DNA of 64,000 bases from Stentor coeruleus (taxonomy: Eukaryota > Ciliophora > Heterotrichea > Heterotrichida > Stentoridae), in NCBI GenBank assembly GCA_001970955.1, contig MPUH01000073.1, positions 1-64,000 on the forward strand, read 5' to 3'. Below, one piece after another: positions 8,936-17,392 of this stretch. The first letter of the stretch is position 1; each line of letters starts with the position of its first letter. The notes under the pieces were generated by a model, which was not told the DNA's origin, did not search any database, and worked only from the letters and a program-made list of their open reading frames with translations. Both the position numbers and the translations under genes were made by a program.

Positions 8936-10000
8936 ATGGTTCGAACAAGTCCTCTAACATTTCGCAAGGTCCTAGGGAATTTCTTTGTAGTATTCGCCCT
9001 AACAGTAATAGGTTCAATATACACTTCTCTATTCAAAGTTTACTGGCCTTTAAAATCAGGTATACCCTAAACAGATCCAAAGATCATGGCTTTCATCATC
9101 ACGTTTCACATATTTTTCTTGCTTATGATGTTATGTTTCTTCAAAGCAATGCTTACAGACCCAGGAGTAGTCCCACCACTATGGGGTTTTTATATGGGTG
9201 ACTCAGAAACCAAGCGAAGAAGATACTGTCTTATGTGTCATGTGTTTAAGCCTGAGCGTTGTCATCATTGCTCAGCTTGTAATCGTTGTGTATTAAACAT
9301 GGACCATCATTGTCGTAATACATAATCAGCTTGGATCAATAACTGTGTAGGCTTTTACAACAGGAAGTACTTCCTCCTGTTACTTTTTTATGTAAACATC
9401 AACACTTATACAGTAGCACTCTTTTTATTCCCTCAAATTTCTAATGAACTTTGCTTATTATATCAAACAAAACATATGCCTAATTCATCCCAAACTTTAT
9501 TTCTAGGCACATATACACTTAATTGCATGTTATCGATGACTTTGACAATTTTCTTCAAATTCCACTTGAAACTTGCCCTTAGTAATTCAACAACAATAGA
9601 AACTATGGATAAAAAAGCTGTAAGTAAAGTTAATTACAATAAAGGTGTTAATAAAAACTGGGAACAAATCTTTGGTAAAAATCCCTGGCTTTGGTTTTTA
9701 CCATTAACTGGAGATTCTGGTAAACCAATTGGTGATGGAGTTGTTTGGACTGTCCCTATAAACATAGAAATTGATGATATTCCTGAAGATGAGTTAGAAA
9801 AAAGGAACAGCTCAGTGATGAATGATATGAATAAAAAAAAAGATGAGGAGAGTAAAAGTAAAGAAATTTCTACTGCACCTGACTCACTTGGTTCAAGGAC
9901 TGAGTATACGAGGAATTTTTATCATCCTGAGGTAAAACAGAACAGTGGACGTATTGGAGAAAAGTTTACTGATGATGTATTATTAAGCCCAGAGCCATAA
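8936..10000 (+). CDS. DHHC-type palmitoyltransferase (two 15-nt introns)
   Basis: A membrane-bound protein S-acyltransferase that transfers palmitate to cysteines. The gene is read only by removing two 15-nt introns, 9060-9074 and 9315-9329, which gives 344 residues. Exon 1 encodes the first membrane helix (starts MVRTSPLTFRKV). Exon 2 holds the second helix, the TDPGVVPP (DPG) motif and the Cys-rich core with CHVFKPERCHHCSACNRC. The second intron lies inside the catalytic motif: joining exons gives DHHCPWINNCVGFYNRKYF. Two more helices and a TTIE (TTxE-like) motif follow. The C-terminal ~90 residues are acidic and cytosolic. All zinc-binding and catalytic residues appear intact, so the enzyme should be active on Golgi, plasma or ciliary membranes. 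Substrates are unknown. Confidence 0.93.
9060..9074 (+). other. 15-nt intron 1 of the DHHC gene
   Basis: GTATACCCTAAACAG contains an in-frame TAA. Its removal joins the LKSD and PKIMAF segments in frame. Confidence 0.92.
9315..9329 (+). other. 15-nt intron 2 of the DHHC gene
   Basis: GTAATACATAATCAG interrupts the Pro codon after DHHC. Removal restores DHHCPW, the invariant core of the family, which makes this a very safe call. Confidence 0.95.
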
Positions 10001-10034
10001 TTAGTTTTATTAAGTTGGTGTAATTTATTGATAG

Positions 10035-11045
10035 TTAGACTAAAATGCTTAATAACCCAAATCCAAGAATATTCCATATAGAAATATTGTTTATAAACTC
10101 ATCAGCTTGATAATACTGGTTATATGCCACTTGACCAACACAACTATCCATCCCATATATCATAGGGTAATACAAAGCTCTTATTTCTTTATACATGTAT
10201 TCCATAGAAAAAGACTTTTTATATTGAGAAATCATACATTCTGTACTCCATCTTCTAACAGTATTGCATTTATTCATAATACCTATATCAATCCATTGTT
10301 TTCTTATTTGTATATACTCAACATAAGGATCATCTCCTGGGAATAAATAACAATAGCTTTGTCCTTTAGTATTATATCCACAAGTACAGTTTGTGTAAAA
10401 CTCAATCCCTTGATCTGATAAATCTAAACTTACACAGTCACTTTGTCCACCACATCCCATAGGAACATTCTGACTTTTAAGCCCTTCAATACAATATCCA
10501 TATAAACATTGTCCACTTTTACAAATATTAGATTCTCCATTAGTACAATTATTAATCCATTCACCATTTTCTACTGAATAATAAGGCTTACAAAAACCAT
10601 CATCACAGCCTAATTCTGGTAAACAATCATAATCTGAATCACATGTATCTCCTGGATTACCTAATGGTACACATTTACCATTTCCTGACATACACCTAAG
10701 CCCAGGATTACATTCACCATAAGCTTGACAATTTGAATATAATGATTGTCCTAAACATACATTTTGTGTACATGTCCCATATAAACAATCAGTATCTTGT
10801 ATACATTTTTCCCCTGGGTATTTTGTATGAGTTAATACTGGGGGGATTTCACATGATACGTTTTTTATACCAAAGTCAGGTGGACAGTAACTTTCTTGAT
10901 AATCAGTACAAGGAGAAATATAGTAAATTCCAGAGTTTTCACCAATACAAAAGCCTGAATCTAAGGTCCCTGAACTGACACATTTGAATTTTGGGCAATT
11001 CAGTGATGCTTGAGTTAAGATCCCCATGAGCAGCCATTGTATCAT
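10035..11045 (-). CDS. Secreted or membrane-anchored cysteine-rich protein (Dickkopf/EB-like)
   Basis: The 336-residue product starts with a signal peptide (MIQWLLMGILTQASLNC). It continues with Cys-rich segments spaced like EB or Dickkopf N-terminal modules, for example GEKCIQDTDCLYGTCTQNVC and GDTCDSDYDCLPELGCDDGF. It ends in a hydrophobic stretch (IWNILGFGLLSILV) with almost nothing after it, which suggests a GPI-attachment signal or a tail anchor. Proteins of this look are abundant on ciliate surfaces. An extracellular coat or adhesion role is likely but unproven. Its gene end lies 34 nt from the DHHC stop (convergent) and its start 117 nt from the next minus-strand stop. Confidence 0.75.
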   Translation of the reverse strand: MIQWLLMGILTQASLNCPKFKCVSSGTLDSGFCIGENSGIYYISPCTDYQESYCPPDFGIKNVSCEIPPVLTHTKYPGEKCIQDTDCLYGTCTQNVCLGQSLYSNCQAYGECNPGLRCMSGNGKCVPLGNPGDTCDSDYDCLPELGCDDGFCKPYYSVENGEWINNCTNGESNICKSGQCLYGYCIEGLKSQNVPMGCGGQSDCVSLDLSDQGIEFYTNCTCGYNTKGQSYCYLFPGDDPYVEYIQIRKQWIDIGIMNKCNTVRRWSTECMISQYKKSFSMEYMYKEIRALYYPMIYGMDSCVGQVAYNQYYQADEFINNISIWNILGFGLLSILV

Positions 11046-11162
11046 TTTATTCTATAAGTTTTCGACCATGAAAAATTTTTAGGAATTATGTTGTTTAGTT
11101 GTTTTTTTTTAGAGAAGAATATATGTAAAAAGATAGGATTTTTTTAGGTGGAGTATATAGGA

Positions 11163-11411
11163 TTAGTTGAGATCGGGTTTGTTTTTGGATAAACTTGAGA
11201 TTTTTGATTGGATAAGTTCGTTGTCTTGCTTTTCTTGAGACAGCATTTCTGTTTTCCTTTTAAGTCTTTTTTCTAGTATCGGGATGGTTTTTTCTGCTTG
11301 TTTTATGAACTCGAGTTTATTGTCGCGGTCTTTTAGGGCTTCTGCTAACTCACAGGCTAGGGTTTTGAGCTCTTCTTCCTTTTCGGCAACAATTTTTTCT
11401 AGGGAGTCCAT
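11163..11411 (-). CDS. Small coiled-coil protein, head-to-head with TSG101
   Basis: The 82-residue product is strongly charged with a good heptad pattern throughout (IVAEKEEELKTLACELAEAL and onward), so a real coiled-coil protein is more likely than chance. The opposite strand is also open here, but that reading is Ser/Arg/Phe-rich and looks like a shadow. Its ATG is only 25 bp from the ATG of the plus-strand TSG101 gene, so both 5' ends share a minimal bidirectional promoter. No family is recognised. A small ESCRT or cytoskeleton adaptor would be speculation. Confidence 0.6.
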   Translation of the reverse strand: MDSLEKIVAEKEEELKTLACELAEALKDRDNKLEFIKQAEKTIPILEKRLKRKTEMLSQEKQDNELIQSKISSLSKNKPDLN

Positions 11412-11436
11412 TGAGTTTAACTTTATAGTAGTGAAA

Positions 11437-12288
11437 ATGGATTTTGTTAAGAAACTTGAGATGCTTTTGGAATTTGCGGATTATGATAATAATATTCAGA
11501 CTGTTATTAGACAAGAAGCTGTTATGCTTAAGGGGATATACCCTGAAATCAAACCTAACCGTGGATGGGGTAAAACAGATGAACATACAGTCAGTTTGAT
11601 TGGGAGGATTCCTTTAGATAGGGATAATTATTGTTATATGCTACCTTTTGGGATATGTTTTCCTATTGACTACCCTATTGTCCCACCTTTATGTAGTGTT
11701 TTTCCAGTGAATATGGATATATTAATCCCTTCTAAAAGAGTTTCAGCTGAAGGAATTATTACTACAAAATTGCTTGAGAAATGGAGCAAAGATTATGATT
11801 CGTTTGAAGTAGTTCAAAGCTGTATAAAATACTTTACTAAACACAAAGTTATAATAAACATTGGTACTGAGTATTTTAATGAAAGCTGGATACTAAGACA
11901 TCAAATTGAAGATTTGATTAAAGAAAAAAGCGCATTAAATCTTATTAAAAAAGAAGTTAATATAGCTCATGATCTTATAAATGTCCTTTTAGATCAAAAT
12001 GCTATTAATGAACTTTATACTCAACAAGAAGATATGGAAATATGGATTAAAACTAATGAAAAAACAGACTTTGAGTTTTCTAATGCGTTAGTATATTCTG
12101 GAAATAAGGAAAAAAATATAGCGAATTTGTTAGCAGAAGAAGAAAGCTTTGAAGAAACTGCTAAAAAAATCACTGAAGCGTTTTATGCGAAAGCATTATG
12201 TTCTACAGATTTTATTTGCCATTTGAAAGAATTGTTTAAATTGAAGTTTATGCTGATAAAAAAAAGAGAAAAGTTAAGTAATTTATAA
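11437..12288 (+). CDS. TSG101: ESCRT-I subunit TSG101/Vps23 homologue
   Basis: ESCRT-I subunit that recognises ubiquitinated cargo and sorts it into multivesicular bodies. The start is taken at 11437 (MDFVKKLEMLLEF). The 51 in-frame codons before it overlap the opposite coiled-coil gene and carry no conserved sequence. Residues ~20-130 form a UEV domain, an E2 fold without catalytic Cys; key stretches are PFGICFPIDYPIVPP and LEKWSKDYDSFEVVQSCIKY. A short helical region follows. Residues ~215-283 resemble the C-terminal steadiness-box/core domain (KITEAFYAKALCSTDFICHL). At 283 residues it is shorter than animal TSG101 because the Pro-rich linker and long stalk are reduced. It shares a 25-bp divergent gap with the coiled-coil gene. 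Confidence 0.85.
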   Translation: MDFVKKLEMLLEFADYDNNIQTVIRQEAVMLKGIYPEIKPNRGWGKTDEHTVSLIGRIPLDRDNYCYMLPFGICFPIDYPIVPPLCSVFPVNMDILIPSKRVSAEGIITTKLLEKWSKDYDSFEVVQSCIKYFTKHKVIINIGTEYFNESWILRHQIEDLIKEKSALNLIKKEVNIAHDLINVLLDQNAINELYTQQEDMEIWIKTNEKTDFEFSNALVYSGNKEKNIANLLAEEESFEETAKKITEAFYAKALCSTDFICHLKELFKLKFMLIKKREKLSNL

Positions 12289-12796
12289 TATGATAGGATT
12301 GTTAAATATTTTAGTTTGGGTTAAAAGATATAAAAGTTAAGAAATTAGATAATATTTTTTTTTATATTAAAATGATGCAGTATCATAAGGTTATTTGGAA
12401 AATAAATGAAAAAATGGGTTGGAATTAGTTTTGTATTAAATTTTATATAATTATTGTAGTTAATGTATGAATATAAATTAGGTAATTTTTATATGTGTGA
12501 TACTGAATGTATAAAATAGATGACAAGTAAATCTAAGTATGTATGAAAGTGTTAATAAATTTGATATAATGATAAAATATGTGAAATTAGTCGTAAGATA
12601 TAGATATTTACGTTAGAATTTTTTAAGTAAAGGGATGATATTTAAGTTGATTACTACTATAAATTCACTTTATCACACCAGTCAAAATCTTCCTAAAATC
12701 CACAGTCATTTCATGACAAAATATTCTAAACAACTTTTAAAAACTTATAAAAACTTATTAAAAGTTAATATCATGCTCTTACAAATATAATTAATA
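12289..12796. promoter_or_regulatory. Spacer between two plus-strand genes with G-to-C skew switch
   Basis: No gene is seen. 12301-12360 contains 9 G and no C, while 12661-12720 contains 16 C and 3 G. The switch is near 12.65 kb. The right half is the 5' flank of the next gene. Confidence 0.5.
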
Positions 12797-13478
12797 ATGA
12801 ACAAAATCCATATCCCAATCCCAGAAAACGAAAAAGAAAAAGAAATTTACTTAAACGAGATTTCAATACAAGTAGACCCACAATACTTAGAATACTACCA
12901 AAAATATCCTGATTATATAAATTCAGTAAATATTAAAATAAAGCATAAAAAGCAAACATTAAAGCAAAAATGCATATTAATCGATACTGAGTCAGTCTTA
13001 CCAAGATTAACTGAAAGTAGGATATCATTTTGTAATAGCAACGGCAAAAGGAGAAATAGGTCGATAAATCTAAAAAAAATGCACTCAAGAAGAAGCTGCA
13101 GCAACATGTTTGCAAACAATTTCCTATTGAAAATTATAAATAAATATCAATTTCCTTTCTAATTATAAGCCAAGGATAACAAACCTTCGTGAAAGATATA
13201 ATGAAGAACCAATAATAAGAGCCCCATCATATCTAGGTTTTGTTAAGCATTCAGATATATGTAGGCTATCTAACGATAACGCTAGTTACGATCAATTTGA
13301 ACTACTAAACAAGTTAGACTTTAAATCCCCAGTTGTCGCTAAAAGAAGCGGATCTTATAGGAAACTTGCACGTAGTCCTCAAAAACAAAATAAGTCAAGA
13401 GTATCTTTTGCGACAAAATACAGTATATTAGATTCATTAATCCCAACAGGAAAACATTTACTTGCAGTTAAGACTTAA
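12797..13478 (+). CDS. Unknown basic protein with a +1 frame disruption
   Basis: The first frame runs from ATG 12797 to a TAA at 13160-13162. A second frame, open from 13140 to a TAA at 13476-13478, continues with equally protein-like sequence (for example NLRERYNEEPIIRAPSYLGF and TGKHLLAVKT) but has no ATG of its own. Joining them needs a +1 shift between 13140 and 13162, giving about 226 residues. No GT...AG pair in the region can act as a 15-17-nt intron. The explanations are an assembly indel, a broken gene, or a +1 slip at the TTC-TAA-T site. The product is Lys/Arg-rich, soluble and of no recognised family. Similar CAATTTCCT words occur on both sides of the break, which may have promoted an indel. 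Confidence 0.55.
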
Positions 13479-14058
13479 AGTTAATAAGAATTAATATAAA
13501 TAATATACAGTTTAAGAATTATTTATATCTCCAAACGGCTTATTCATTATATTCTCTAAAGACTTTAAATTCTGCTTACGATCCCTTAATTTTTAGTGTT
13601 ATATGAAAATTAGTATAGGTTTAAACTTTCCACTTATATTAAAACTTATAATTTTATTGGTTATTTTAATCAGATCAGAATATTTTTTTATGTGTAGAAC
13701 AGCTATTATGAGTGACTTGATTTTATTATATATAAAACTACTTAGAGTAAACCTGATCACTTAAACTTAAAATTACTTTTACTAGTTATCGCTGTTTTTA
13801 AAGATACTCAAACCGATTTCTTGTTTATAAATTTATACAACAATTTATTTTCCGTTTATAAAAACATTCTACAATCATCTAAACACATTAAAAACAAACA
13901 CAACCCTAAAATCATATAAAATTATTCCTAATCCCACTACACAAAAAAGTTCATAAATTCCACAACATATTCCTATAAACTCCCATCATAATTTTCCTGT
14001 ATTTCCACGACACAACCATTTCTTAAAACTTTTAACGATAAACCTATATTTAATACTA
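13479..14058. other. Spacer between convergent genes
   Basis: Between the 3' ends of the 12797 gene (+) and the RNF114-like gene (-). No gene is seen. The right part (13780 on) is C-rich and G-poor on the plus strand. Confidence 0.55.
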
Positions 14059-14685
14059 TTAATAAGTATTCATAGACTCAGCGATAACTTTCTGTAAGAT
14101 TTCTTCATCAGTCATAGTATAATCCTATCTATATCATACCGTCAAAGTATCATAATCCATTTTATGTCTTTGTTTCATATGAGATAATAAATCAGAAGAC
14201 ACATAATTTGGATCACCCCAAGGCATAGATTTACATATAGGACAAACAGCTCTACAATGTCCATGACTAGCTGTAAAATGTTCAATAAGGGCAGCACGAT
14301 CTAAATTCTTTAAATTGCAAACTGGGCATTCAAAAGTCCATCTATTCTGAACTTTAACTTTAGGCTTCATCTCAATAGGTTTAAAACTATTTTTAATAAT
14401 TTCACAAGTTTCTATATGATCATTAACTTGATTATAGATAATAGAAGAGCCACATATGCATTGATAAGTTTCTTGAGTGATTTTTGTTCCTATTTCATTG
14501 TCTAATTGAAGATCTTCTTGGAAAATCTGATTGCGACAATTTGGACATGAAGATGTAAGTGATGCGGATAATAATCTGTTTAGGCACTCGGAACAGAAAT
14601 GCTTATGACAGACTTTGTGCTGTATAGGGATTTCTAGTACTTGCAAGCATATTAAACATTGGTAATCTTCTTTTATGTCTTGCAT
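14059..14685 (-). CDS. RNF114/RNF166-type RING E3 ubiquitin ligase (one intron)
   Basis: A likely ubiquitin E3 ligase of the RNF114/RNF125/RNF138/RNF166 architecture. The N-terminal RING at residues ~10-47 starts CLICLQVLEIPIQHKVCHKH. A C2HC finger sits at ~75-97 (CICGS ... DHIETC). Two C2H2-like fingers follow (CPVCNLKNLDRAALIEHF ... H and CPICKSMPWGDPNYVSSD ... H). The first exon appears to stop at YDTLTV. Removing the 15-nt intron 14125-14139 continues it as DYTMTDEEILQKVIAESMN, a C-terminal ubiquitin-interacting motif exactly where the family has one. The full product is 203 residues. Conserved WG-NYVS motif and UIM make the assignment strong; the substrate is unknown. Confidence 0.9.
14125..14139 (-). 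other. 15-nt intron of the RNF114-like gene
   Basis: Minus-strand GTATGATATAGATAG. It carries an in-frame TGA, and removing it adds the UIM exon 14059-14124. Confidence 0.92.
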
Positions 14686-15198
14686 TTTATATTGTTTATT
14701 AGATATATGCTGTATTAGGATAAATGTTTTATGTTTGAATTATGTTATGGGTTTGATTAAAATTCAATAATTGTTGATAGTTTTAGNTGTTTTATGTTTG
14801 AATTATGTTATGGGTTTGATTAAAATTCAATAATTGTTGATAGTTTTAGAGGAAATTATGAGAAAATTAGGAGTGAGATTTTATGCAATTTACAATGGGG
14901 GTTTATAGAAAACTATATTATCNTCAATAATTGTTGATAGTTTTAGAGGAAATTATGAGAAAATTAGGAGTGAGATTTTATGCAATTTACAATGGGGGTT
15001 TATAGAAAAAACTTTATACCAAAATACATCATCACACATTCGAAAAGTACCTAAAAAATTGTACCAACCCCAAATTCACCACCCCAAAATCCTAAATCTT
15101 CCACCTACAAGCCTATAAAAAAACCATTTCAAAATTAAAAAAAGCATAATAAAACAAAAAAGTACATTATTCCTTATTCCATCCAATATCCCTACCTT
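14686..15198. other. Spacer with nested single-N duplications
   Basis: Between two minus-strand genes. No coding signal is seen. Most of the left part is G-rich and consists of two assembly seams (next entry). From about 15.02 kb the plus strand becomes C-rich and G-poor. Confidence 0.6.
14725..15009. repeat. Two overlapping single-N duplications (assembly seams)
   Basis: 14725-14786 repeats at 14788-14849 around N 14787, and 14827-14913 repeats at 14924-15009 around N 14923. A short common segment therefore appears three times. Two successive unmerged contig overlaps explain it. Confidence 0.88.
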
Positions 15199-16701
15199 CT
15201 AATCCTCCTTAATCATATCCTTCCATGTTATCCTCCCTGTCCCAAACAACTCATTTGGTGGGTAGATTTTATTTTTTCCTTTTTTCGGCATTTCTGTATC
15301 TCTCCTATGTGAAATAGTATTAACCAAGCTTCTAAACGCTATAACTAAATCAGCAACTTGCTCAGTCCCTTCTTCAATATTCTTCAATTCATTTTCAAGT
15401 TCTTTTTTAATATCTACTTCACCACTATAAATCCTATCAGTCAAACTTTTTATACTTTCCAATGGTTTTGATACACTTTTCCCTGTTAAGTTTATAATCA
15501 CAGCCGATATTCCAACAATAACAAAAACAATCCCACTAGTCAATCCTAACAATAAATACATAAGTGAATCTAAAGTGTCTTGAGTTTCATTTTTATACTT
15601 CATAACTGAATTTTCTTTTACAAACAAAAACACATAAATCAAAACATCATCTTTTGTAATCGAGTCCAAAGGAACACTTTGTATAGAAACTCTAAAAAAA
15701 CAGTCTTCTTTGTATAGAATAAAATGGTTTTCATCAAAATCGCAATTTACAGCTGATTCCCAGAGTTTTATATTAAAATCTTCTACAGTTGTATATTTAG
15801 AAAAAATGTTATTTGAACCATCATGAAGTATTGTCCCATTGTTTGTAGATAAAAGTTTAAGTTCATTTTCCATAAAAAAACCACTTGTTGAAAAAAGCTC
15901 GTAAAGGGCATTTTCTTGGATTTCAACATTTAAACGTGGAGGGTCTTTTAATTTAAATTCATCAGGTGCGAAAAGATTCTGGACTAAACTTATAACTTTT
16001 TTATTAGAATTAAGAGAATCACTATATAAAGTTGTAAAAGAAAAGTTGTTGTTTTTTATATTGAAATTCGCCCAAGGTTCATTTGTAATATTATAGTTTT
16101 CTGGAATATCCTGACCTGGAAAGACTATAAGACTTTGTTCATCAGGGACATAGATTAGTATTCTATGAAGCAAAGGGGAGAGTAAGTTGAATATATCAGG
16201 GAAAACATAAGCAAGATAACCAAGATATTTTGTATAGCTTTTATTATGTTCACTATGTTCACTATGAAAGTAATAAACTGAAGAATAATTCATACAAACT
16301 TGTTGATTATCATAACTAGGTAGAGTTACAGTACAATCTCTTGGTAAAGATTCGTAATCAGTAATAAAAGGTAACTTTAAAGCAGTTGTATTTATTTGTA
16401 AGTTCTGTAGATAAAGGGTTAAATAAGATGATATCATACCAACGTTATTTAATTGATTTGATAAAGTATTTGAATACTCCGTAACGAATTCTATAACATC
16501 TAATGTGGCTGTATCGTCTAATGTATTTTCGATTTCTCGAACTGTTGAATTTTGTAAAGTGGTCAATGAGATGTAAAGGACAACTATTAGACCTAGCATT
16601 ACAACAAAGATCCCACTGACATAACAAACCATTAGTTGGGTTTTTAGTTTGCATGTGTTTATTGACTTAATTAGGTCTTTCAATATGAGATTAAAGCACA
16701 T
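15199..16701 (-). CDS. Two-TM sensor-like protein with extracellular domain and HAMP
   Basis: The 500-residue product has an N-terminal membrane helix (~24-50, VCYVSGIFVVMLGLIVVLYI), an extracellular region of about 330 residues with several N-x-S/T sites, and a second helix (~383-408, LLGLTSGIVFVIVGISAVII). An intracellular HAMP-like segment follows directly (SVSKPLESIKSLTDRIYSGE), then a short basic tail. This is the layout of Cache/HAMP sensors, but no kinase, cyclase or phosphatase domain follows. It must signal through a partner or act as a receptor fragment. An extracellular Cache fold is plausible from size and position but not demonstrable by eye. Confidence 0.7.
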   Translation of the reverse strand: MCFNLILKDLIKSINTCKLKTQLMVCYVSGIFVVMLGLIVVLYISLTTLQNSTVREIENTLDDTATLDVIEFVTEYSNTLSNQLNNVGMISSYLTLYLQNLQINTTALKLPFITDYESLPRDCTVTLPSYDNQQVCMNYSSVYYFHSEHSEHNKSYTKYLGYLAYVFPDIFNLLSPLLHRILIYVPDEQSLIVFPGQDIPENYNITNEPWANFNIKNNNFSFTTLYSDSLNSNKKVISLVQNLFAPDEFKLKDPPRLNVEIQENALYELFSTSGFFMENELKLLSTNNGTILHDGSNNIFSKYTTVEDFNIKLWESAVNCDFDENHFILYKEDCFFRVSIQSVPLDSITKDDVLIYVFLFVKENSVMKYKNETQDTLDSLMYLLLGLTSGIVFVIVGISAVIINLTGKSVSKPLESIKSLTDRIYSGEVDIKKELENELKNIEEGTEQVADLVIAFRSLVNTISHRRDTEMPKKGKNKIYPPNELFGTGRITWKDMIKED

Positions 16702-17392
16702 TTTTTATAAAGATATGAGTGTTATATAATATCGATATATTTAGGGATGATTAGTTATGTTATAGTGGTTTAGGAGATTGTGTTGAGATTTAGAATTATG
16801 GCTAAAAAAATATTTGGGGAAGAAATATTGTGCTGGTTTTTTGATGATATGGTTTTATGTATTTTTTTTTATGATAATAAATTAATGAGATTTATGTGTG
16901 ATTAGTTATGATGTTATATGATTGAGGATTTTTTATTGAATTATGTTTGCTATTCGATTTTGCGCATTTTTTATGTTTTGATTAATGGAATATTGTTGGT
17001 ATAAAGGATTATGAGGAAATTTGAAGAATATTTTGATTAGAGGTATGGATTTATATGATGATATTTTTATATTGGTAATTTTGAAATATAAAGTTATGCT
17101 TATTGGCCATTATATTTTAAAGTCTGATTTTTTTTAATATGTATGCATTCAGATAGATAAAGGTTTATTGATTTAATTTTGAAGGCTGCCTCATATTTTA
17201 TATATTTTATGCTTTGAATTTGCCTATCATAAAAAATTTGATAAGCAGACTAGTTGTAAAAATGGTTGTAAATACTGAAAGTACGATCTGGAGACATAAA
17301 TAAATGTAATACTTGCAACAACAAACAAATTCTAAGTTATTTGTATAGTGAAATAGATTGCAATTTAATTAAAAACTCACTCTAATATAAAT
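16702..17392. promoter_or_regulatory. Divergent spacer upstream of the giant gene
   Basis: It separates a minus-strand start (16701) from a plus-strand start (17393). It is G-containing and C-poor to about 17.2 kb, then shifts toward A/C. Both promoters must lie here. No other feature is seen. Confidence 0.5.

Noticed and set aside
8930-8960. tRNA T-loop-like GGTTCGAAC
   Set aside because: No acceptor or anticodon stems around it; it is the start of the DHHC gene.
11284-11436. Upstream extension of the TSG101 frame by 51 codons
   Set aside because: It overlaps the antisense coiled-coil gene, is Ser/Phe/Arg-rich and has no TSG101 similarity; the Met at 11437 fits the UEV start.
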